DNA from: Parachlorella kessleri
Lineage: Eukaryota; Chlorophyta; Trebouxiophyceae; Chlorellales; Chlorellaceae
Assembly: GCA_001598975.1 (NCBI GenBank)
Contig: BBXU01002611.1
Location: 1 to 11,963 of the forward strand
DNA: 11,963 nucleotides
Reading direction: 5' to 3'
The number at the start of each line of letters is the position of its first letter. Positions within the stretch are counted from its first letter, which is position 1. A program made the translations under genes and the position numbers. The notes under the pieces are model-generated. The model had not been told where the DNA came from, made no database searches, and saw nothing but the letters and a program-made list of their open reading frames with translations. Positions 1-10,082 of this stretch are shown piece by piece.

Positions 1-2778
1 AGCACCACCAGCAGGTCAGAGTAGTTGCCCTGCAGGGGGGGGGGGATGAGTCATTGCCAGGGTTAGCACCTTGCGGCAGCCGGGGCTTGCCCAAACACCA
101 AGAGGTCGTAGCAGCTGGGCGCTTGACACTCGCCTGCCTGCCCTGTCAGACTGCTGGGGCCTGCCCGTCTCCCTAGCACAGGGAGACGGGCAGGGTGTCA
201 CGGCGGAGTCGCGACGGTGCGGCAGGCGCTGCCTCCGTTGACATCTTCATGGCAGCCGCTGGCTTGGCGTGCTCGACAGCCCAGGCACTGCGTGGCCGCT
301 GACGGGCCCAGCCACAGCCACAAGCTATACCCAACGGCAGCAAGAACGCAGCAAGCCAACAACGTCAACCGCTTGGGCCCCAGAGCTGGTGACTGGCCGA
401 CCTGCTGGAGCCCCCCCACCCCCACAACACCATACACCCCCACACACCGCCACCCTCAACGACCACCACAGGGAGGCCAGTGCAAGCAACCGCTGCCCCA
501 GGCCTCGCCCGCCCACCCAAGGCTTGACCCACCTGCACCCAGGGCTGGTTGTGGAGGTGCGCGATGTAGAACTGGCGGCAGGGCGCGTGCGGCAGCATCT
601 TGTCGTGCTTCTTGAGGATCTTGTGGAATCCCATGTAGTTCAGGTTCACGTACTTCTCCACAGCCAGGAAGTCGTCGCCGATGGACTTGGCCTCCTGCTT
701 TGGGTTGCAGGGTGCAGGGGGGATGCCATCCTTCAGCTGGTGGTTCAGCCAGGCAGGCACATGACTACGCAGGATGCGCGGGGGGGAGTGTCATCCAAGC
801 CTTTGCAGGATCACCCCAGGCGCCCAGCTCAGTGGGCATACCAGAGCCTCCCCTCCCACCCTCTGTAGACCACATTCACAGCTCTCCCCCTCCCACACAC
901 AGCGCTTCCCTAGCACACCACACCCATACAAGGCAAGCCCCCCAGACGCCCCCTGGCGCAGTCGCAACTGCTCCCTGGCTCAAAACAGTACTGGCCCTCC
1001 TGCGCGCAGTGCAGGAACAGTCCTGGCTCACCTGCCGAGTTTTCACAACCCTCTTGCCCGACCCACACACCTTGAGCAGGAAGGCCCCACCGCTACCAGT
1101 CCTTATCAGCAAGGGTTGTGACGCGCCCGCGCTCCTGAAACTCACCCACCCGCCAACCAAACCCGTGTGTCACGCAACACCACCCACCCCCACCTTGAGC
1201 AGGAAGTCCCTGTCTGCCGCATTGAGCGTGGGCGAGGAGGCCCGCTCCTGCAGCTTGCCCAGCCGTCCGCGGCAGCCCGCCACCAGCTGGTCGGTGAAGC
1301 GCCCCACCTTGGCCACCTCCCCCTCCAGCACCTGCACACCAGCCAGCCAGCCAGCACAGGGAGCGCCATTGGCGGCCTGCTCAACTAAGGCACCACACTG
1401 CGCCCCACACGATGGAGCGTCGCCCCACCGGCGCTTCCCCGCCAGCGGGTTCGATACACATACACACGCGCACGCACAGGCACCCGCCCCAAGCTGCCCA
1501 GCAGGCGCCCCTTTGCATGACATACATCCTTTGCTTCTCGCTGCTGCCTTGGGGAGCTGGAAGGCAGCCGTTCCCAGCATCACGACAACCACACCAGTCC
1601 CAGCTCACAGCGCCTGCTGCTGCGTCGACCCACCCAGGGAGCGCAAAAGATCCTGCCGCGGCCTGCCCTGCCCAGGTTGAAGACCCGCTCTTTAGCGCTG
1701 ACCAACCCGCCAGCTCACAGCGCGACAGGCACCAACTCTCACGCTACAACCTCTCCTGCAGGGGCCCCGCCCCCAACCCTCCGGCCCTCCTACCTTGAAG
1801 AAGCGCTCCTCCGCTGTGTCGCGCGCCCCCGCAGTGCGCACCACGGTAAGGGAGGTGGTGCGGGGCGAGTAGTTGAACGACGGGTCGCCAGACTGCCATC
1901 AAGAGAGGGCAGAACATGCACCTGGTGTTGGTACGAATCGCAAAGACTGGGCAGTGCTAAGTTCGGATTGCAGAGCCTTGAAGCACCCCAACGACCGGCC
2001 GGTGCTTGCCAACAGCCTGCAAGCTTGCCGGGAGCCCCCAAGCAAAAAAGTGCCACCCAGTCAGCCCTCCCCAGCGGGCGGCTAAGCAAGGGGTCTGCTG
2101 CTGCAGGTTGCTGCCGGGCAGCAACCTGCAGGAGAACAGAGCACCAGGAACAGCCCTACACCAGCCATATGTTATCCGTGCAGCCACCCCCGTCCTTCAG
2201 ACCACTGATGCCCATGCACACCACCGGCGCCAGCTGGGCGGCATGCACAACACACGAGCAAGGCAGCTCGCGCCGCCCTGCCCTGCCCTTGGTACAACAT
2301 TCACTACTCCTCGCACCTCTGCTGCCTCCTCTGCGCTGGCCTTGATGAGGTCTTTGAGTGCCTTGTAGTTTATGTATTGCTCCCGCCATTCGGGCCGCGA
2401 CTTGGCCTCGAGGTACTTGCCAAACTGCAGGGAGGGCCCAGAGGGAGAGATTTGGTTGGTGAAGGCTGAGGTGGCGCTGGCTGGCTGTGGAAGGAGGCCT
2501 ATTTGCCACAAGTAAAGCAACAACACACAAACCCCCTGCTGTGTGAGCAGGTGCAGCCGTAACAGGTTACACTCGCTGGGCTGGGCAAGCTTGCCAGTCA
2601 CTTCCCACGCCCACCGACTGTACAAGAGCCCACCCCACAACAAGTGCACTGTCTTCGCTTGTAGGACTTGATGCATCCACATGGAAGCCCTTTGAGGTTG
2701 CAGCTGCCCTGGACTGGCTAGTGCCGGGGGCCAGGAGGGCACCCTTGCCATCCAATGCAGGGTGTTGCCCACCTTCAT
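1..2778 (-). CDS. SPX-domain protein, probably VTC4-like polyphosphate polymerase (5' part; 3' end outside window)
   Basis: Spliced exons on the minus strand: 2773-2778, 2317-2424, 1794-1892, 1194-1331, 533-694 and 1-29 (partial). Every intron is phase 0 with GT..AG ends. The joined product begins MK|FGKYLEAKSRPEW and gives about 180 residues, almost entirely an SPX domain. Visible hallmarks are the N-terminal helix with YINYKALK (about residues 19-26), SPRTTSLTVVRT (about 47-58), EERFFKVLEGEV across an exon junction, YVNLNYMGFHKILKKHDK (about 132-149), and HLHNQPWVQ|GNYSDLL. In characterised SPX domains the N-terminal Tyr/Lys and the Lys-rich KILKKHDK helix bind inositol pyrophosphates. Algal proteins with this SPX subtype usually continue into a VTC polyphosphate-polymerase (tunnel) domain of the acidocalcisome/vacuole membrane, but that part lies beyond position 1. 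VTC4-like is therefore inferred; another SPX family is possible. The start is the ATG at 2778, because ATGAAG followed at once by GTGGGC supplies the expected SPX beginning. Confidence 0.88.
30..532 (-). other. Intron 5 of the SPX gene
   Basis: The intron runs from donor GTGGGT after PWVQ to acceptor CTGCAG before GNYSDLL. Its polypyrimidine tract includes an 11-base C run on the coding strand (35-45). The interior is CA/C-rich and has no convincing exon. It holds a perfect inverted repeat at 160-194, listed separately. Confidence 0.8.
160..194. repeat. Perfect inverted repeat, 15-bp arms
   Basis: The arms CCTGCCCGTCTCCCT (160-174) and AGGGAGACGGGCAGG (180-194) are exact reverse complements around a 5-base loop. 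It lies inside intron 5 of the SPX gene and would form a strong GC-rich hairpin in the pre-mRNA. No function can be assigned. Confidence 0.9.
695..1193 (-). other. Intron 4 of the SPX gene
   Basis: The donor is GTGGGG after FLLK and the acceptor AAGCAG lies before EAKSIGDDF. The interior is CA-rich and holds a decayed partial copy of the upstream exon at 1071-1134, listed separately. The reading frame of exon 5 stays open leftwards into the intron for about 20 codons, so a longer form with a nearer 5' acceptor is conceivable. The phase-0 join LLK|EAK fits the SPX family best. Confidence 0.75.
1071..1134 (-). pseudogene. Decayed partial copy of SPX exon 4, possible poison exon
   Basis: On the minus strand this 64-base block is preceded by TTTCAG and followed by GTGTGT, so it is framed like an exon. 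Its last 13 bases plus the first 3 of the donor match the end of exon 4 exactly (16 identical bases, 1068-1083 and 1191-1206). Its start, CAGGAGCG, also recurs in exon 4. Translated from the acceptor it reads ERGRVTTLADKDW and then a stop, compared with ERASSPTLNAADRDFLLK in the real exon. Length 64 is not a multiple of three, and the block contains a stop, so inclusion would truncate the SPX protein. It is either a dead duplicate or an NMD-coupled cassette exon. The duplication is well supported; exon function is a guess. Confidence 0.5.
1332..1793 (-). other. Intron 3 of the SPX gene
   Basis: Donor GTAGGA follows RFFK and acceptor GTGCAG precedes VLEGEV. The interior is C/CA-rich, with a short CA/CG microsatellite near 1448-1482. 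I see no gene or structured element. Confidence 0.8.
1893..2316 (-). other. Intron 2 of the SPX gene
   Basis: Donor GTGCGA follows AEEAAE and acceptor TGGCAG precedes SGDPSFNY. It contains the long odd palindrome at 2101-2131, listed separately, and otherwise nothing recognisable. Confidence 0.8.
2101..2131. repeat. 31-bp odd palindrome, 15-bp perfect arms
   Basis: CTGCAGGTTGCTGCC (2101-2115) and GGCAGCAACCTGCAG (2117-2131) are perfect reverse complements around the single base G2116. The element is in intron 2 of the SPX gene. It could extrude as a cruciform, or form a hairpin in the transcript once the central bases open. No known binding site is recognised. Confidence 0.92.
2425..2772 (-). 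other. Intron 1 of the SPX gene
   Basis: The donor GTGGGC directly follows ATGAAG and the acceptor CTGCAG precedes FGKYL, so the first coding exon holds only two codons. Nothing else is recognisable in the 348 bases. Confidence 0.8.
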
Positions 2779-3385
2779 TATCTCCCCGTCCCTAGATCAA
2801 AATGCTGGTAATGTGGCCGCGTGCAGCAACTCTAGCTCGTGTCTCCGAGCACCTTGATGGGTTGCCTGGAGTGCGGGGCACCCAGTTCGCACGCTGCAAG
2901 GCTGGGGGAGGGCAATCAGCTGCCTATGTGTCCAGGCTAATACAACACACAGAGACATCTGATGGAAAGTGCGCATGCTTGGTTGCCCTGGGAAAGATTC
3001 TTTGCCATGGAGATGCCTCCCTAGGCGGCAGCGCCCTGCAGCAGAGAATCTACAGAATTGTGGGAGAACCAACCCCTTCCTTCATTACCAAGTGCTGTGC
3101 ATACCATTCATGTTCAATGTGCTCTCCTGGATGTGAGTGGAGTAGAGCAAAACCAGCCAGTCTAGAGGGCCATTGCTGTCACCGCATGTCAATGTCGGTA
3201 GCAGGAGCCAGATTTGAGATGGACATGCACGTAACGCGAGGGGTCAGGCGGCAGTGTGGCGGGTGCTAGCTGCGTCAGTAACCAGGCTGAGCCAGAGTTG
3301 TAAGCTCACGTGCATGATGACATGATTAAGAGCATGCCATAGCCAGCTTGTAGTCACACCCAAGGTCGCTCAAGTAGTAAGTCCC
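2779..3385. other. Intergenic region upstream of the SPX gene
   Basis: This stretch should hold the 5' UTR and promoter of the SPX gene. A 155-codon plus-strand frame (2802-3269) crosses it but resembles no known protein and has a Cys/Ser/Arg-rich make-up typical of chance frames. I see no clear TATA box or other motif that I would assign. Confidence 0.5.
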
Positions 3386-3395
3386 TTACATTACA
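3386..3395 (-). terminator. Doubled TGTAA polyadenylation signal of the 4232-4968 gene
   Basis: The minus strand reads TGTAATGTAA, two head-to-tail copies of the canonical green-algal poly(A) signal. It lies about 840 bases beyond the stop codon at 4232. This would be a long but not unusual algal 3' UTR. No copy was seen nearer the stop on this strand. Confidence 0.5.
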
Positions 3396-3618
3396 TGCAA
3401 ACCTACGTCTACAGAACCAGCCGCTCCCTCAAACTCCACCCAAACTATCCCACGCGACCTGGGATACAACGCTAGCGAGCAACAAGTACCAACAAATTTC
3501 ACGCAACACACACTGACTTCAGCTCTCACCAATCAAGCTGCGCTTATTCACCCCCTCCGAGACACTAATTATATGTCAGGGTTGTGTTCAAGGAAGTGCA
3601 AAAGGCATATCAGGGCAG

Positions 3619-3661
3619 CCGCTCACTCACTAGCGCTCTGATGCACATCAGAAGTGAGCGG
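3619..3661. repeat. Nested inverted repeat in a probable 3' UTR
   Basis: Outer arms CCGCTCACT (3619-3627) and AGTGAGCGG (3653-3661) enclose inner arms TCTGATG (3637-3643) and CATCAGA (3646-3652). The right arms abut, while the left arms are separated by a 9-base bulge. A stem of up to 15 paired bases is possible in the transcript of the 4232-4968 gene. Confidence 0.7.
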
Positions 3662-4231
3662 GCATAGACCCACGCCTGACTTGCACAGACCGCAGGTGTC
3701 CATGTATGTATCTATGTAGTTCAGCCAAAGAATGATCAAAGACGCGTAAGCCCCCAGCGGTAGGCACACACACAAGTTTGCCTTAGCGGCGCACGCTACT
3801 CACAAACTATGCTACAGGTGGTCATAGTAGGAAGAAGGGACTAGGAGAGGCCAAAGCCCACCACACGGCCGGTAACGCCGGGCGGCTGTGACCTCCTCAC
3901 GAAGGTATACGCACTACGGTATACACTACGATGGTTTTTCCCCTGCTGGAAAGTGGGGATCAAAAATTTGTGAGCGCTAAAATGCAATCACAAAACCACA
4001 AAATGCAATACTCTAGTCATGCAAAACCGCCTGCAGCTGCCACAGCCGCAGGCGGGGGTTTGAGTCTGTACACCACGTGCAGTGTGCATCTATACTACAA
4101 AACTACTAATAGAAGCCCGACAAAAAAACCCACGGCGGCAAGAAGTGTACCAAAACGCGAGCCGCGGGTCACTTCCACACCTGGCCAGTCTCAGGCCACG
4201 CTGGCTGGCTACTCACACCAGGGCCCCTCCC
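3662..4231 (-). other. Probable 3' UTR of the 4232-4968 gene
   Basis: This stretch is richer in A and T than the genes and contains no convincing coding frame. It holds a short near-repeat of GGTATAC..CACTACG near 3904-3928, two AAAATGCAAT copies near 3980-4010, and a GC hairpin at 4027-4055. Assignment as 3' UTR rests on the stop at 4232 and the TGTAA pair at 3386-3395. Confidence 0.5.
4027..4055. repeat. GC-rich hairpin 3' of the 4232-4968 gene
   Basis: CCGCCTGC (4027-4034) pairs with GCAGGCGG (4048-4055) around a 13-base loop. Flanking A and T runs (AAA before, TTT after) could extend it past a small bulge. On the minus strand it is a GC stem followed by a T run. This resembles a bacterial terminator, but in nuclear DNA it is better regarded as a UTR structure. 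Confidence 0.65.
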
Positions 4232-4968
4232 TCACTTGCGCAGGCTGCTGAAGAGGCCGCCCTTCTTCTTGGGTAGCTCCTCATCAACAGAGCCCATCAT
4301 AGCCTTGTTGGTGTTGTATGAGACCTGCAAGGAGGAAGGCTATGCACGCTCAGCACTGTGGCCTCAACTTTAGCTGACCCTTAATTTGATAAACCCAACC
4401 AGATGCTGAGTCGCATTCCTAAGCTCAGCCAACCTACCAAGCATGGTATGAACCAGCCAACCTACCAAAGCATGGTATGAACTATGCGTAGTCCCACTCG
4501 AGGTTAGATATATAGGGTCCAACCAGCCTGCTGACACATGGAGACATCCTTGCCAAACACCACCTATGCAAATGGTATCTTGGCCTCTCTGTATCCAGTA
4601 TATCGCACCTGCTCAAGCGCACTGCGGAAGATGACTTTGTCATAGCCCTTGTCCGCAATGCTGCTGCCTGCCGACTGCTGGCGCGGCCAGGGGCTGGATG
4701 GCGCGCGAGGCCACCTGCTGGCCGGACCCTGGGCCTTAACATCCTCCTCAGGAGGTACGTCTGGCCGCACAAAGGCTGCAGTCCCTGCCGCTTCGGCGGT
4801 GCTGCTGCTGGGTGATGCCGGAGGGAAGCTGGCTGCGTGCGGCACAAGCCAAGGCAACCGGCTGAGTGGCGCGGCAGGCTTCGGCAGCAAGTTGCGGCCG
4901 GGGGTGGCTGGCTTGGAGGGCCGAGCGGGCAGGGCAGCCAGATGCTTGACGGTGCCGAGGGACTGCAT
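4232..4968 (-). CDS. Hypothetical, probably plastid-targeted 150-residue protein
   Basis: Two exons on the minus strand, 4609-4968 and 4232-4324, joined phase 0 across a GTGCGA..TTGCAG intron: SALEQ|VSYNTNKAMMGSVDE. The start is ATG 4968, the first Met of the open frame. Residues 1 to about 60 are rich in Ala, Pro, Ser and Arg with almost no acid residues (MQSLGTVKHLAALPARPSKP at the start), like a chloroplast transit peptide. Residues 60-100 are low-complexity Pro/Ala/Ser. The last 45 or so look like the conserved core: KGYDKVIFRSALEQ, then SYNTNKAMMGSVDEELP, ending in the basic tail KKKGGLFSSLRK. No membrane segment or catalytic motif is visible. I do not recognise the family; a small soluble or thylakoid-associated green-lineage protein is a guess. 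The clean splice join and the composition change at residue 100 support a real gene. Confidence 0.72.
4325..4608 (-). other. Intron of the hypothetical plastid protein gene
   Basis: Donor GTGCGA and acceptor TTGCAG join in phase 0. It carries a 28/29-base tandem duplication at 4426-4482. Reading through the donor would add 15 codons (ending AKIPFA) before a stop, so intron retention would give a shorter protein without the basic tail. Confidence 0.75.
4426..4482. repeat. Tandem duplication, two 28/29-bp units
   Basis: Unit 1 (4426-4453) and unit 2 (4454-4482) are identical except for one extra A in unit 2. Each runs from CAGCCAACCTACC to GCATGGTATGAAC and includes a small TACCA/TGGTA stem. 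The near identity suggests a recent slippage-type event inside the intron. Confidence 0.93.
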
Positions 4969-5102
4969 GGTGGCCGAGGGACTGGAGTAACAGCAGATAA
5001 GGTAACCTACAGCAGGAACGTGGCAAGCAAGGCACTGTCAGGTTGAAGCTGAGTTGTGGTTGAAAACAACGCGATCCTATCCTAGGAGACTCCAAACCCA
5101 TG

Positions 5103-5129
5103 CATAACAACCAAACTTTGGTTGTTATG
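5103..5129. repeat. 27-bp odd palindrome, 13-bp perfect arms
   Basis: CATAACAACCAAA (5103-5115) and TTTGGTTGTTATG (5117-5129) are perfect reverse complements around C5116. It lies 135 bases upstream of the minus-strand start at 4968 and 550 bases upstream of the kinase start, so it could be a 5' UTR hairpin or a dimeric protein-binding site. Confidence 0.93.
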
Positions 5130-5144
5130 GGAGTTGAACTCCCA
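5128..5144. repeat. 17-bp odd palindrome abutting the previous one
   Basis: TGGGAGTT (5128-5135) and AACTCCCA (5137-5144) are perfect reverse complements around G5136. The first two bases overlap the end of the 27-bp palindrome, so the two form one composite element from 5103 to 5144. The stretch superficially resembles a tRNA T-arm, but no tRNA can be folded around it. Confidence 0.85.
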
Positions 5145-5531
5145 AGAAGGGGCCATCCACCACCGAGGGCAAGGCCAAGGCAGCTAACTTTCGGGTTTCA
5201 CAGGCCGTGCTTTCGCTGTGGTGTGACAAGGCGTGATCACCCCGGAGGCTGCCTTGTAGGCCGCCGCGGCTACTACCAGACAACTACAACACGAGACCGG
5301 CACGTGCGGCGGCCCGGCTGCTGCAACGCAAGACAGGGAACCAAGAAGATCCCACAACCCTCCAACTTGCCAGGCTGCACCTCCGCGGCTGACAACCCAC
5401 ACCGCGAGCAACTTGCGAAACAGCGAAACATGCGTATACCTTACCTTGCTAAGACTGTGCCTGGCGCGTGGGATAGTCAAAGAAGCAAAATTGAGCTGAA
5501 AATTGTGCCGGCCGAGGTCAAAAGGCAGGTA

Positions 5532-5538
5532 TTTATAA
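5532..5538 (+). promoter_or_regulatory. TATA-like box of the acetylglutamate kinase gene
   Basis: TTTATAA stands out in an otherwise mixed-composition stretch, about 143 bases before the ATG at 5681. It also reads as TTATAAA on the other strand, so the direction is ambiguous. Confidence 0.4.
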
Positions 5539-5558
5539 TCAATAGCTGAGCGGCAAAA

Positions 5559-5571
5559 CACGTGGCACGTG
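5559..5571. promoter_or_regulatory. Double G-box (two CACGTG hexamers)
   Basis: CACGTG at 5559-5564 and again at 5566-5571, separated by one G, lies about 110 bases before the kinase ATG and 20 bases after the TATA-like box. CACGTG is a core site for bHLH and bZIP factors in plants and algae, and for Pho4-type factors in fungi. Use as a regulatory site here is inferred from sequence and position only. Confidence 0.55.
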
Positions 5572-5680
5572 AGGGGTTATCTCCATATTTGAGGACCCCC
5601 TTCACCCCAGATATACATCTCATACAGCTCCCGATCAGGGGTGTGGCGATCGATCTGTGTTACGTCACAAAGGGCTTGAC

Positions 5681-9253
<3,573 letters not shown>

Positions 9254-9360
9254 GACATGGTCTGTACTGCTGTCCTGTGTTAGGTGTGGGAACTGCAGCG
9301 GCTGAAACCAGGCTTCTGGCTGGACGTCACTGGGGTGCAGTTGCAAGTGGGGTCCGCCCT

Positions 9361-9365
9361 TGTAA
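9361..9365 (+). terminator. TGTAA polyadenylation signal of NAGK
   Basis: The first TGTAA on the plus strand after the stop, 108 bases downstream. It matches the green-algal poly(A) signal; cleavage would be expected 10-20 bases later. Confidence 0.5.
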
Positions 9366-9591
9366 AAGCTGTGTTTGTCTGGGGGACTCTATAGCGTTGC
9401 ATGTGTTGAGGACCAAGGTTTACTTGCGTGGTTTTACTTTCCCTCAGTATGCTACCGGCTTTGCACTTCCTTAGGTAGGCAAACCTGATACTTCAAGCAT
9501 TGAGTGTGTAGCAAGCGGGGTGAAGGCCATACAACACGGTAATGCTGCGGGGTGGTGCAGACAGTACCCTACCTGGGGGATTATCTTGATC

Positions 9592-9596
9592 TTACA
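9592..9596 (-). terminator. TGTAA polyadenylation signal of the right-hand gene
   Basis: The plus strand reads TTACA, giving TGTAA on the minus strand about 490 bases after the stop at 10083. It faces the NAGK signal at 9361 with about 225 bases between them, so the two 3' UTRs need not overlap. Confidence 0.45.
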
Positions 9597-9777
9597 AAGC
9601 ATTGGTCCTCTCAGTGACCATCTCTCCTCCGCAGCATGTCAACAAGCACCAACAGATCAACATAGGGCGTCCAGGGCATGTGAGAGGCTTTGTGGTCATG
9701 GCCTCCCAGGGGGTGTTGCAAGGTTAACAATGAAACAGGCAAGACACAGAGCATACCTGCATCAAACCCTGTCAGCC

Positions 9778-9968
9778 CAGTATACCCCGTAACTCCTCTC
9801 TGATCGCATTACCTGCCACCCTTAATAAAGTCAACGAGGGCCAGCAGTCGAGCACGGAGGGCACAGGCACAGCAGGGTAATACTCCTGACTGGGAGCACA
9901 TATGTATCTAGCCCAGCACTTGGTGCAGCTATACCCTATCTCCACTCTGTGCGCACTACCTGCCACCC
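9778..9968. repeat. Pair of diverged direct repeats, about 44 bp each
   Basis: Unit 1 (9778-9821) and unit 2 (9926-9968) share CAG.TATACCC, a run of CTCC.CTCTG, and an end of TACCTGCCACCC, with a few substitutions and one-base gaps. Unit starts are 148 bases apart. They lie in the probable 3' UTR of the right-hand gene. Confidence 0.7.
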
Positions 9969-10082
9969 ATACTATGAACACCACACGCCCTGCACCCAAG
10001 GTCAATGCCACGGTCTTATGACGGTACCAGCAGCCAAAGGCTCTGCTCCTCTGGCTCTGGTGTCAAAGTCACCACACAGTAG

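Larger units (their letters stand above)
4969..5680. promoter_or_regulatory. Divergent intergenic region between the 4968 gene and acetylglutamate kinase
   Basis: The start codons at 4968 (minus) and 5681 (plus) face away from each other across 712 bases, so both 5' UTRs and promoters should lie here. It includes two adjacent palindromes (5103-5144), an AT-rich TATA-like box and a double G-box. A 149-codon plus-strand frame (5100-5549) crosses it but begins at the palindrome and resembles nothing known. Confidence 0.6.
9254..10082. other. Convergent intergenic region
   Basis: The NAGK stop (9253, plus) and the stop of the right-hand gene (10083, minus) point at each other across 829 bases. 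The region contains an opposing pair of TGTAA signals and a diverged direct repeat, but no coding frame that I would support. Confidence 0.6.

Noticed and set aside
700..1680. 326-codon plus-strand open frame over the SPX gene
   Set aside because: Pro/Ser/Thr-rich antisense shadow of SPX exons and C-rich introns; the minus strand explains the region with real splice sites.
2802..3269. 155-codon plus-strand open frame upstream of the SPX gene
   Set aside because: No recognisable domain, a Cys/Ser/Arg-rich chance-like composition, and a position where the SPX gene promoter and 5' UTR are expected.
4027..4060. Rho-independent terminator (GC stem followed by T run on the minus strand)
   Set aside because: The window is nuclear DNA with spliced genes, so a bacterial terminator is not expected; kept only as a hairpin.
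5103..5144. tRNA-like element (GTTCAA-type T-arm on the minus strand)
   Set aside because: The loop is too short, and no acceptor, D or anticodon arms can be placed around it.
5100..5549. 149-codon plus-strand open frame between the divergent genes
   Set aside because: Begins at the first base pairs of a palindrome, overlaps the TATA-like region, and has no recognisable protein features.
5657..5680. NAGK start at 5657
   Set aside because: The codon there is GTG; the first ATG in frame is 5681 and already gives a normal transit peptide.
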